Assembly (NCBI GenBank): GCA_022457065.1
Contig: JAJGBQ010000002.1
Span: 3,720,001 to 3,784,000, forward strand
Direction of reading: 5' to 3'
Source of the DNA: Curvularia sp. ZM96
Lineage: Eukaryota; Ascomycota; Dothideomycetes; Pleosporales; Pleosporaceae
DNA: 64,000 nucleotides
The notes beneath the pieces were generated by a model that saw only the letters and a list, made by a program, of their open reading frames with translations, ran no database searches and was not told where the DNA came from. Below are positions 33,300 to 43,111 of the stretch, piece after piece (positions within the stretch are counted from its first letter, which is position 1; every line of letters starts with the position of its first letter). The translations under genes were made by a program, and so were the position numbers.

Positions 33300-34237
33300 C
33301 TATTGCATATCGTTCTTAGATGGGAGCTTGAATGCCGCATTGCTTCTAGGCGGGAAACGAGGACGGCTGCTAGTGCGGTGGAAGTACACGCGACCTACGG
33401 AGATGGTCTGCGGGACAGATTTACACTCGATAACCATGGTATCAAGAAGGTGTCGGGTGGCGTCATCGCTAAGGGCATGGATGATCTCGCTGATGCCCTC
33501 ATCCGGCGTGTTGGCTGGTTTCTCGACTAGATACGTTAGCATGCGAGCCTGACAACGAACTGACAGTACTGACTTACAGAAGTTCGTAATGTCCTTGATG
33601 ATATTCCCGCCGTACTTGGCCGCAACACCCTCTCCCAGCAGATTCTCAGGTGCATCGTTCCAGTATACTAGAGCAGTGCCGCATGATGAATCGAGTGTTC
33701 CCTCGTCCTCGGACGAGCTGGTGTCCACTGGTTTTGCTAGAGACGTGACTGCACTGGGTTTAGCGGATTTGTTCTTGCCAGTAGACTTCGCATTGCGGCT
33801 TCGCTCTCGCAATTCGCACTTGATAAAGTCCCGCATGGCCTGATACCGATCCATTTCGGTAAACCTGTTCTGGAAGAAGCACCCTTCTCGGTAGTGGGTG
33901 TTTTGATGGACGAGATGGTACAGGAGCTAGGCTTGCCAGTCCAATGCAGTGGTGTAGCTCTCTTGTGCGTTCAGTTGGAAGTAACGACCTTCACCGTCGG
34001 CTTCTCCTCGTTTCACCTGCTCGTATACCTAGGCGAATTTGGCGCCCTTCGCCCCAGGACGAAGAGCGCCGTTTCCAAGTAGTCCTTCTCGAAAGTATCC
34101 CACCACCATTTTACTGGCTGGGGTAGCGCCCGCCACTCATTGTATACGGATTCAGATGCGAATCCTAGCACACCGCACACCTTATCCTTGCTTTGGTAGT
34201 TGCGATTGCGCTTTCCCGTAGTGGATCGTCCGGCCAT
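33300..34237 (-). pseudogene. Broken gene of an unrecognised repeated-element family
   Basis: The start (ATG at 34237) reads MAGRSTTGKRNRNYQSKD, then a WWWDTFEKDYLETALFVLG segment. After about 60 codons the sense continues in another frame, with two TAG stops before a further long open stretch (33854-33300; MDRYQAMRDFIKCELRERS onward, ending in a Pro/Arg-rich tail). One frameshift plus TAG stops at sites where CAG or CGG would be natural fits mutation of C to T, as in repeat-induced point mutation. The WWWDTFEKDYLE motif suggests a gene carried by a repeated element, but I cannot give the element a name. Confidence 0.4.
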
Positions 34238-34342
34238 GTTGCTTCCTTTAGTTAGCCTGAGTGTTCAAAGGTTTGTAGCTGTAAAATAACTTACTGATAT
34301 GAAGTAAGAGTAATCGCACGCTTTATACGCACAATCGCTTTC

Positions 34343-34600
34343 TTACTCCGCCGCCGCTACTTTGTCGCCAATGAGGGCTGGCAGCAGTTCAAGGCGCTCC
34401 GACTGCCTGGCAAAACAGGCCGCAATAATAGCGCCGGCGTTGTTCTCAACATCGTCGTCAGGGGCTGGAGCGCCGTCACTGGCAGCAAGCCCTTTGGCCC
34501 GGAAGCCCTCAGTGTAGATGCTTACCAGAAGCTGATGTAGGTAATCGGCAAATCGATTATCATCAGGCAACTTCCGGTACTGGATGAGAGTCTCATTTAA
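34343..34600 (-). pseudogene. Short open fragment, part of the same island unit
   Basis: About 85 open codons (LPDDNRFADYLHQLLVSIY, then DGAPAPDDDVENNAGAII, ending in DKVAAAE) without an ATG. It lies directly upstream of, and on the same strand as, the broken gene at 33300-34237. It could be the end of a partner gene in the same element. Confidence 0.3.
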
Positions 34601-36560
34601 GAGACGTCATGTACCTCCGATGCAAGATAGAAGAGGACACACACCGAGGCCAGCTTCAAGATGCGGCGATACTTGCCGTTGTAGAGTAGCGGTATTTGCC
34701 TTGACTCATCGGGGCTTTGCTCTTAGTGATAAAGCTTCTGATAAATATCCGAGAATTCATTGTTCCCGAGTGAGGATTGGTATATAGTGTGGTTGCATAT
34801 GCTGACACATTATATAGAGTTGAGTGTGGAAGAAAATAGTATATGAGGTTGAGTGTGAGACAAAATAGTAAAGGCAGAGGAGGTGAGGGGATATTTATAC
34901 CTGTGTGAGCGTGACCTTATATGACGCAGCGCTCTCACTTTCGCCTAGACCACGCGGACTGTACAAACGCCTGCCAACGCCCTTAGGGGCCGTTTGTTCA
35001 CTAGAAGCTTCCAATGAAGAAAAAAAGCGCACGAGATAACGTAAACCAAGGTTTGCATTTCCAAAAGTCAGCTTGGTGACTGACAGGCGCACATGAGTCA
35101 CTATGGGCTTGTGCTGAGATTACTTGCTGGCTCTGAATCTACTTCTTTCACCGCAAAGAAAGATGAAAATAAACAGGAGACAAAAACTAAAAAATTAGTA
35201 GTTATTAAGCAATCTCTCCTCCAGACTTGAATTGGGGAGGTGCCCTCCCAGTAAGCTATGTGTTCCCTGTGACCTGTTAGCATCTAATGGACTTTTTTTA
35301 TCCCTATGATTTGTTAGCATCTAACAGAGAATAATGTGTTAAGTCCTAGAGGTTAGTTCTGTCAATAAATCTCAACCTCAGACTCGAGCCGGGGTAGCCT
35401 CCTAGCGAGTATGTAATTTTCCTATCACTCGTTCGCATCTGATGGATCTTTTTGTTCAGTGCTAGGAGGCCACCCGATTATTAAAAGGAGAGGATTAGTA
35501 GTAAGAAGGCCGATATCCTGATACTTAAGCACAAGGTAATAGAGGAATAATACTAGATACCTTCATTTACTCTCGTGCCTAGCACGCCGTCACACCACGG
35601 GCATACACACCTACAAACTCTCATCTTTAACAATCCTCCGACACAACACAGCCCACCTCATGATGATATACAGTGCTGTGACACTGCGTCCACCTTTTGG
35701 GTTTCCAAAAAAATCACGTGTAAGACTCATGCATCACATTCAACACATCTTAGCGATTGTACGCTTTCACACACTATGAGTCTACACAAGTAGGACACAG
35801 TGGCAAAGTTGCTCAAAGTCGGCTGTGATGCCCGGCAATAAACCCCATAATCAAGAAGCGGTGATGTCAAAATATTGATAAACGGAAGATACTAGATTTT
35901 CACCTAAATTTGGGCGCAAGATGACTTCTTAATACATGGTTATGGGTGAGGCGGAATGACTCTGAATGATACACAAGCCTTGCGACGACTGCAGATGTGC
36001 AACAGCAGCAACAAGGACAACAACGCGCATTTTGCAATCCACGGAACACTGATGATTATGAAACATGGCACTCTCCTGCGTGATGTTCTGGCTCATGGTT
36101 ATGGCAAACTTGCGCAAAATGATTCGACACGGTATGACTCCGCAACCACTCACATATCAGCACAACCATACGAAACAAAAGAGTCATAGAAGGACCAGGC
36201 ATCACCCATGTATCACAGTCAGAGAAGGAGTCATTGATGAAGAGCAGGTTTTTATAAGAAGACTATCTCAAAGACTCTCACTCGCAAAACCATCGTAGAC
36301 AGACGTCGTCGGCAACACATTACCACCCACTCACGCCAAGCGGAGTCAATCTAAAACCACATCGGGGAGACTGCACACTGGCGAAAACAATCTAAGATCA
36401 AAGCGCGTAAACACGAACCATCGACGAGGCGATGGCGGAAGAAGCAAAAACGAAAAGCCGATCAAAGCGATGAGAAAGGAAAACTTTTGCCGAAAGGCAG
36501 GGCTGGTTCTTCACCAGCTCCTTACGACCACTGGGGACCATAGGAGAAAGACGAGGACAT
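34601..36560. other. Island edge and spacer before cpcA
   Basis: Up to about 35,560 the DNA is AT-rich with repeats (see 35205-35480, and two copies of gagttgagtgtg...aaaatagtata at about 34815-34870). From there to 36,560 the composition returns to normal. The last 250 bases are probably the 3' untranslated region of the bZIP gene. No gene is seen. Confidence 0.5.
35205..35480. repeat. Diverged repeats with an inverted-repeat unit
   Basis: A segment with the core gttagcatctaatggac recurs in diverged form at about 35275, 35315 and 35430. The third copy is flanked by an imperfect inverted repeat: cggggtagcctcctagc (35390-35406) and gctaggaggccacccg (35461-35476), enclosing 54 bases. The same left arm appears in the first copy as ggggaggtgccctcccag. 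It looks like remains of a small hairpin element or of terminal repeats from a larger one. Confidence 0.55.
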
Positions 36561-37841
36561 TCATTGTCCGCTGTATCCATGAGCAATAGCAATGCTCTTC
36601 CACTTTTCAACCTCGGCCAGCAGCTCGTTGTTGCGCTGCTCGAGGGTGGTGACATGATCAAACTTGCGCTGACGAGACTCACGAGCCGCAAGCGTGTTGC
36701 GTGCTCGCTTCAGGGCGACCTTGTCGTTGGGGTCTACCGTGATGCTTGGTAGAGGGCCCTTTCGGCGACGAGACTTGCTGACACCATTGATAGCAGGAGA
36801 GTTGGTGACGGATGACTTCCTTCGCGTGTAGCTATCGAGAACAATAGGAGAGCCGGTGCTGGAAGAACCAGATCGCTCCATAGACTGGCTGCTGACAGTG
36901 CGCTCCAAAGGCATAGAGATGGCGGGCGCATAGGCGGTGTCAGGGACCTTGGTCTCCTGCTCGGGGAACAGGGGGAACCAGTCGCTTGTGTCGGTCATGT
37001 TGGGCTCGCCGTTGAACATGGGGGAGCACTCGAAGCTATCGTTGAAGAAGGGAGAGTCGCCGACGTCGGGCGAGGTCAAGTTTGTAAACGCCGTGGATGG
37101 GGGCGCAGACCCAAAGGCATCACTGAAGATGTCCTTGGGGGACACGGTGCGCGTAGACCCGGCCGCAACAGAAGGATCGTTGATGGCCGTGAATGCGGAC
37201 ACCTGGTCCAGAGAAAAGCCTCCGTTGTTGAAGTTGGACATCAGGCTTGCGCCCGAGTCGAAGGAGTTGTTGCTGTTCAAATCTGCGGGCATGGTGAGCT
37301 CGAAGCCTCGAGGGCGAGAAGCATGCAGCGTACCTGCCATGTTTGTGGCGTTGTGCAGTTGGGGAGTGGTGTTGCTAGAGCTGGAAAACAGGGGGACTGG
37401 AGGACGCTGGCGTAACGGAGGCTGCTGGAATTCTGTCGTGGAGGACGGGGCAGAATTGGCGTAGAAGTGCTGGCCGTTGTTAAACGTAGGTCGAGGAGCG
37501 TTGGGCTGTCGCTGCTGAGGCCGCTGAGAGGCGGGAGCTGGCTGGTCGTAGAGGACAAAGTCCGACTGACGATGCGCGAATGCGGGTTGACTCGTATTCA
37601 ATGGTTGCCGATAGGCGTGGGGAGCTGGTGAGGAAAGCCATGTTGACTGTTGGGAAGCCGTGGTGGACGACGTGAAGTCGAACGGGGAGGAAGACGGCGA
37701 ACTAAAGCTGCACGAGGCTAGACTTGAGTTCAGAGGTTCCGAGAAGGAAGACTCTGAGGGGGTGGTAGAAATGGTGGGAGTGGGTATAGTGGTGGGATCC
37801 AAGGTGTCGGCTGTGAGTCGACTGAGAGAGGCGGGGGGAAG
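36561..37841 (-). CDS. cpcA: CpcA/Gcn4-type bZIP transcription factor (start unresolved)
   Basis: An open minus-strand frame of about 426 codons. The C-terminal 65 residues are a Gcn4-type bZIP: basic region LKRARNTLAARESRQRK and a short zipper (LEQRNNELLAEVEKW), ending HGYSGQ. The central part carries acidic/aromatic activation-type segments (DTSDWFPLFPEQE, PFFNDSFECSPMF) similar to those of CpcA. The N terminus is Ser/Thr/Pro-rich. This factor drives the general amino-acid control response to starvation. The frame upstream of the clear coding part ends at a TAG (37842-37844), and the first in-frame ATG inside lies about 150 codons in. The true N terminus therefore needs an unseen upstream exon or a non-ATG start. 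A Gcn4 site lies in the promoter. Confidence 0.85.
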   Translation of the reverse strand, partial: LPPASLSRLTADTLDPTTIPTPTISTTPSESSFSEPLNSSLASCSFSSPSSSPFDFTSSTTASQQSTWLSSPAPHAYRQPLNTSQPAFAHRQSDFVLYDQPAPASQRPQQRQPNAPRPTFNNGQHFYANSAPSSTTEFQQPPLRQRPPVPLFSSSSNTTPQLHNATNMAGTLHASRPRGFELTMPADLNSNNSFDSGASLMSNFNNGGFSLDQVSAFTAINDPSVAAGSTRTVSPKDIFSDAFGSAPPSTAFTNLTSPDVGDSPFFNDSFECSPMFNGEPNMTDTSDWFPLFPEQETKVPDTAYAPAISMPLERTVSSQSMERSGSSSTGSPIVLDSYTRRKSSVTNSPAINGVSKSRRRKGPLPSITVDPNDKVALKRARNTLAARESRQRKFDHVTTLEQRNNELLAEVEKWKSIAIAHGYSGQ

Positions 37842-37982
37842 CTAAAAGGCAGCCATGATTGTGACTGTCTTATTCGTGTTGTAGGGTAAGGTGCGAGGTG
37901 AGGGAAAGAAATCAGGCAGCGAAGAGCGGATGGTGGGGGTTAAGAATATTTCGCCAAAGCCGCACACTGGCAACCCGGCCAT
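37842..37982 (-). promoter_or_regulatory. Upstream open reading frame in the cpcA leader
   Basis: ATG at 37982 opens a 46-codon frame ending at TAG 37842-37844. A second ATG (37856) inside it gives a 4-codon version (MAAF). The frame is the same as that of the bZIP protein. Translational control by upstream frames is established for GCN4, cpc-1 and cpcA, so this is expected in kind. An intron from the gtgtgc at 37967 to the ttttag at 37842 would fuse the ATG at 37982 to the main frame, but its signals are weak. Confidence 0.5.
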
Positions 37983-37993
37983 ACTACGAGATA

Positions 37994-38000
37994 TGACTCA
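37994..38000. promoter_or_regulatory. Gcn4/CpcA binding site (TGACTCA)
   Basis: A perfect palindromic TGACTCA, the recognition site of Gcn4-type bZIP factors, lies about 140 bases upstream of the downstream leader ATG and 12 bases upstream of the first one. It suggests that the gene is controlled by its own product, as known for cpc-1 and cpcA. Confidence 0.6.
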
Positions 38001-38023
38001 CCTAGCGCCAACGGCTCAGCCAA

Positions 38024-38182
38024 TTACTTCGGCTCCTCCTTGTCAGCGCTAGATTCGGCCAGCGGAACTTCGACACCTTTTGCGACGGACTTGGGGCCAC
38101 CGGGAGCGATTTTGGCTGCGAGGACCCCCGCATCCTCTCTGGCTTTTTTGAGCCTCTCTGCGCCTTCAGGCCCTCTTTGGCG
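38024..38182 (-). CDS. Possible terminal exon of an unidentified gene
   Basis: A minus-strand stretch of 52 codons plus stop follows a good acceptor (gcattcag). It has the look of real protein: basic helix (EGAERLKKAREDAG), then VLAAKIAPGGPKSVAKG and an acidic end (ESSADKEEPK). I cannot find the upstream exons with confidence, and the stop lies only 42 bases before the first leader ATG of cpcA. It may be chance. Confidence 0.25.
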   Translation of the reverse strand, partial: RQRGPEGAERLKKAREDAGVLAAKIAPGGPKSVAKGVEVPLAESSADKEEPK

Positions 38183-39256
38183 CTGAATGCGCCCGTCTCC
38201 AAGGCGACCCAGGACACCCAGCGCGCTCGAATTTTAGGCATCAGCCTCCGTGTGCCGTAGGGCGCGCAGAAGATTGCATGGGGCCCCATGTCAGCTGGCG
38301 CTGAAACCTGTGGAGGTCGCTGTACCGTGCCCAAAACCAGCCTACCACGGAAAGAAGGCTGGCTGTCCCACACCCACAGCGAGGCTTAGGTGCTGCGCCC
38401 TTTTTATCAACCGCATATTGGTGGAGGCGCGGCATGCGCTCGCGTTGTTCCGACTATCGATTACCTCGTAATTGGCACTTTACGGGACGGCCTCTGCGTC
38501 CGGCCAGGCGCAATGGGCACCGTGGGCGACTCGGTGTGACGAGGACACAACTGGTTTCAAGAGCGGTGAACAGCCAGGTGAAACAAAGTTGCTGTCGTCC
38601 AGCGCAATGGTACTCGGGCCTCTTCGGTGTCACCAATAGGATCCCCTGCCATAGGCGGCCTCCCTTTGTGCCGGGCGTCGGTCAAAGGCTGTGCTGTCTT
38701 ACCCCATCCATGTCCTGTCTCCCTGTATGTATCGCCAGTCGACAACAAGCTCGAGTCTAGATTCTACAGCTCTGTGTATCCACCACATGCCCCTGAATGG
38801 AAACACACCTGCACGACCTACACGGCCGCGGATACGCTCTTGAAGTTGGCTGTCGTGGCTCGGCTCAATGGGAAAGCCCCCAGCCCTTCTCTAGCCACAT
38901 GATCACCTAGAATTCATCAAGCCCTCCTCGTTGCTTCGCCAGACTTGCTTTGCTTTCTGGACCCCGCCATTCATGGACACATGAGCCATACACAGCGCTC
39001 ATCGTGCAGACAGACAGCGTGCAATCCGCATACCGTCATGGAGTGGGGCACTTCTCTTTGTGGCCGTGTGCATATGCCAGCACGTGGAAACGTGCCTCCT
39101 CCCATCATTGTTGGGTTGGCTGGCTTACCTCACCATGCCTTGGCATGGAGCGGGTCAAGGGCAGAACCACAACTCTCGACAGCACTAACTCGGCCTGCTT
39201 CCGGAAGCCTGTTAGTTGTGAATTTTTCACCGAATAACTTCCCGTGACGTCGTCCC
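38183..39256. other. Intergenic region, no gene established
   Basis: Any upstream exons of the candidate terminal exon at 38024-38182 would lie here, but none can be shown. The last 200 bases are the promoter of the Zn2Cys6 gene. No repeat or RNA gene is seen. Confidence 0.45.
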
Positions 39257-40513
39257 ATGTTACCACGACAAGGATTAATGCAGACAGCTGAAAAGCTTCA
39301 CGCAGCTTGCGACGAGTGCCGTGAGTACCCCAAGCCAGGCTCCTACGTTGGCAGTACCCGTCTCAACGACATCCAGGGACGCGAAAGCTGAAGTGCTCCG
39401 GTGACACGCCAAAATGCGTGCGCTGTAAAAGAGAACGGATAGACTGCATCTACTCACCCCAGAAACAGATGGGCCGACCTAGAAAGAGACGGCGGCAAGA
39501 CGAGGCCAACAATTCTGCTCCCATGCTGGTCCAGGGGCATGATGAACTTATTGACGTTTTGAACAATCCTCTTGACATGACAAACTATCCTGATTATGAC
39601 AACTTGATCTCTCCACCGTCTCTGCAAGATCCCTGTTCATCGAACGAGTCGTCGGGACATGAAGCAATCACTCCAGGACAGTTCGACTTGCGTCTTCCTG
39701 ATCAGTTCGAGATGCCAGATGATTTTGCTTTCGCGTATGTATCTTCCGGCTATGAACCCTTGACACCTGCTAAAGAAGCTCAGGCCTGATTCAGAGCCAG
39801 CAATTGATCCGTCGCTGTGGGAAGCACAACGTGATCCAGCAGTTGACAGCGTCTTTGAGCCCCTATCAAACCAGCCAAATACAGGGTCGTGTACCTGTCT
39901 TACCAAAACATGGATGACCCTTACGGAGCTGCAGGCCGTCACGTCATTCGACTTCCCTCAGGTCATCGTGCCCTTGAGAAACGCCATGTCTGCCCTAGCC
40001 GACATAATCGGCTGCCCACAATGTCCCAAGGATCCCTTTAGTGCTATTCAGAATGTTCAGTCCATCGTTTCTTTGATGAAAGCTATAGTCGAACGCTTCA
40101 ACAAGGTGCTCATTGGAGTGGATCGCGAAGCAGCTCGCCTCGAAGAAACGGGACAGAAAAGACCATATCGGATTGGCGACCTTAATCCTGCTTTGTCTCA
40201 TCTACACACCGGAACACCAGACTGTCCGATGGGTTTCAACATTGAATTAGAAGCCAACGATTGGAGGCGTCTAGTCAAGACTGCGCTGAAGACAGAAGTG
40301 TATGGAAACGGAAGCAATCCACAGCCTCTACTTGAGCTAGTGAAAAGGAGCGAGATGAGACAAGAGATATGGCACAAGGACCGGCGCTCCTGGTCTGATG
40401 AGATGGTACAGTTCCATGGTGCACAGCAAGAGTGCCCTGCTTCACAGGGCTGCTGCAAGGCTTTAGGGGCACAACACATCCTGCGAACGATTAATAACCT
40501 CAAGTGGGATTAA
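39257..40513 (+). CDS. Zn2Cys6 transcription factor with AflR-like C-terminal region
   Basis: Three exons, 39257-39320, 39377-39734 and 39784-40513, give 383 residues. Intron 1 (gtgagt...tccag) splits an Arg codon inside the zinc cluster. Intron 2 is gtatgt...ctcag with a tgctaa branch. The cluster is canonical: Cys18, 21, 28, 35, 38 and 45 (C-x2-C-x6-C-x6-C-x2-C-x6-C), followed by the basic linker GRPRKRRRQ. The C-terminal half begins with a C-x-C motif (GSCTCLTKTW) and has GCPQCPKD and helical segments, the layout of AflR-like regulators common near secondary-metabolite genes. No such cluster is visible here, so targets are unknown. Confidence 0.9.
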
Positions 40514-40985
40514 TCAGAAATTTCACATTGAATAAACTCTTTGCAGCATAGGAAGGGCATTATATCCTTCATGCTATTCCAAGTTCGAAAACCGATTTCC
40601 ATGATCCAAGTGCTAAGCAACATGCTCCAAGGCAATGAAGGTAATTGCACTAGTTATTGCTCCAAATCTTCACCTGCTTCAATGAAAAGTTCAAATGCAT
40701 CAAACAAATACATGCCAATTAGAACTCCCAGTTTGCATGATATCAGATGGAGTCTAGTATCAATAACCTCGAGCTCGGTGGGGCCAATATCCGGGGTCGC
40801 TTGCGCACTAGCGCGACCGGGTCGGAGAAACATCCCATCCCACCCAATTCACTCAACCGCGTCCCGAGCCGTGCTTGTGCTCACGTCTGATCGCACTGCC
40901 CCACCTTGTTGGTGGTCGCACCCTACAAAACAACATATACCACCGCCCGTCACTCCCCTCCGACGCCACCCACCGAAAGCGCAGC
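40514..40985. other. Intergenic promoter region
   Basis: These 472 bases hold the 3' end of the Zn2Cys6 gene and the promoter and leader of the casein kinase gene. Nothing else is seen. Confidence 0.55.
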
Positions 40986-42196
40986 ATGGACGACTTCAAC
41001 AGCGAGACGGACAGCGACTACACAAGCTACTGGCGAGATTGGGTAGGTCTACAAACTTTCTATACTTTCGGCCCTCGGACTGCTTTCGCTACGTGATATC
41101 CGCCGCCAGACATGATTCTCCACGACATATATACGTTGCAAAAAAAGCTGCTAGTTGCATGGTACGCTTTATCTACTCGTCCGTCACCGCGGGGTCACGT
41201 CTGATTGTGCACCAGTAACGATTGCGCTTTGAAGGGCTACCTTCAGGCGCGTCAGTGCACTCACCATATCAACCAACTTGACGGCTACCATTTCGCGGCA
41301 GAGTGGCACCCGCTCATGCTCCTCCGGTCTCGTTGGTGGCTGGACTATTGGCGACGTCGTCAAGATGTAGAAGCAAAACATAGACATTCAGACCTGTTCT
41401 AACAGCCACCTAGTTCATATCTTCACGAGGAAACGAGTACTTTTGCGAAATCGACGAAGAATACCTCACCGACCGCTTCAACCTTACGGGCCTGAACACC
41501 GAGGTCCAGTACTACCAATATGCGCTGGATCTCGTAACCGACGTCTTCGACTTTGACTGCGACGATGATATGCGGGAACAGATTGAGAAGTCGGCACGGC
41601 ATCTATACGGTCTCGTGCACGCGAGATACATTGTCACGACTAGAGGTCTGGCAAAGATGGTGCGTCTCTTTGTCTACATTCGCCTTTGCGGCCCAATATC
41701 GCCCTCGTACTGACGGAATGCCCAACAGCTCGAAAAGTTCAAGAAATCCGACTTTGGCAAATGCCCGCGTGTAATGTGCGAGTCGCAACCCCTCCTTCCC
41801 ATGGGCCAATCCGACGTGCCCAACGCCTCGCCCGTAAAGCTATACTGCGCCCGCTGCGAAGATCTCTACAACCCCAAGTCCTCACGCCACGCCATTATCG
41901 ACGGCGCATACTTTGGCACCTCCTTCCACAACATCCTCTTCCAAGTCTACCCCGCAATGCTGCCTCCGAAAACACAGCGGCGGTACGAGCCCCGCGTCTT
42001 TGGCTTCAAGGTACATTCTGCTGCAGCATTGGCGCGGTGGCAGGCGGAGAAGAAGGAGGAAATGAAGGACAGATTGAAGGCGCTAAAGATGGAGACTGGG
42101 TTCGAGGAGGAAGACGAAGAGTTGGAAGACGATGACGACGATGACGATGACATGGAGTTGCAAGAAGGTGTTCAGGGTGCGACTGCGCAGCTGTGA
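40986..42196 (+). CDS. ckb1: Casein kinase II regulatory (beta) subunit
   Basis: Three exons, 40986-41042, 41414-41659 and 41729-42196, give 256 residues. The first intron is 371 bases, long for this window; both introns are phase 0. The start MDDFNSETDSDYTSYWRDWF leads into GNEYFCEIDEEYLTDRFNLTGL, the beta-subunit N-terminal domain. An acidic loop (DVFDFDCDDD) follows. The zinc ribbon has Cys113, 118, 141 and 144 (CPRVMC ... CARC), then the KSSRHAIIDGAYFGTSF segment and the PKTQRRYEPRVFGFKV dimer region. The tail is a long acidic run (about 20 Glu/Asp). The beta subunit dimerises and anchors two catalytic subunits of the nuclear and cytoplasmic kinase CK2. The family identification is secure; whether it is Ckb1 or Ckb2 is less so. 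Confidence 0.96.
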
Positions 42197-43111
42197 CGGA
42201 TGGGCCTGTAATGGCCTCTTTTTCTTTCACACAATCTGCACAGATCGACATACAGATACACAACAAGGCATGGATCTTTGACATACCCAGTTTAGGGGAG
42301 GGCTATCAATAGGGGTTTTTGAGCGCAGTGTCGAGGACGAGCATGGGTTCGGCGATAAGGGCGTCATGGCTGGGTTAACAATTGGTAGGTATCTGATATA
42401 CCAACGACCCCAAACGACCACTGTAATTCATTTTCTACCGTGCTGTTAGGGCAAATGAAAGCATGCATTTGTATCGTTACGAAAGTGGTTCATTGCTTCG
42501 AGAACGACTGCGTATGATTTGCTATAGGAATGGAGACATCTCTCCACGTTCTCGACTAGCACAATGCAGATCCACACTCAAGCATCTGTACATGAACAAG
42601 TCAAAAGGCTAAGAAGATATTGAAACATATTGAGACGACAAGACGAAACTAAGCAGAACATATATTCTCAACAACGAGTGATTTCGAAAAGAAAACTAAC
42701 ACAAGTATACCGTCTCGCCATCAAGCATACAAAATCAATTAAAAGAGGAGATGAGTAACAACAATACATGATTAAAGTAAACAAAGCCAAAGGCTAGAAG
42801 TGTATAAGAGGAGGGGAAAAACAAAACCAGAAACGCCAATGCAATGCTGCTTGCAGTCATCAAGCAATCCCCCCTCCTTACTCTCGTTTCTTCGTTCGCT
42901 GAAGTCTTCTCCGCGTGGCATAAGTAGAGAAAAAAAGGTACTCCGTTCAAGACATGTACATGTAGTGCCAAACCGCAAAAAAGCAGAACGAGGATACTCG
43001 CTCAAAAGAAGGAAAAGGGGGCCGGAAGAGGCAAGCCAAGTAGCCTCCAGACCTTCTTACAGAAAAACAAAAAAACACAGATCAAAACGCTTCAAAAACA
43101 CCGCGCTTGTT
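42197..43111. other. 3' spacer between convergent genes
   Basis: These 915 bases separate two stop codons, with AT-rich DNA at 42450-42800. It probably holds two long 3' untranslated regions; no gene is seen. Confidence 0.55.

Noticed and set aside
35205..35400. tRNA-derived SINE, suggested by B-box-like ttcaagtc and ctcgagtc
   Set aside because: No A box lies at a proper distance and no cloverleaf can be folded.
39257..40513. Secondary-metabolite gene cluster around the Zn2Cys6 regulator
   Set aside because: Neighbours are a bZIP factor, casein kinase II beta and a disordered protein; no synthase, P450 or transporter lies nearby.
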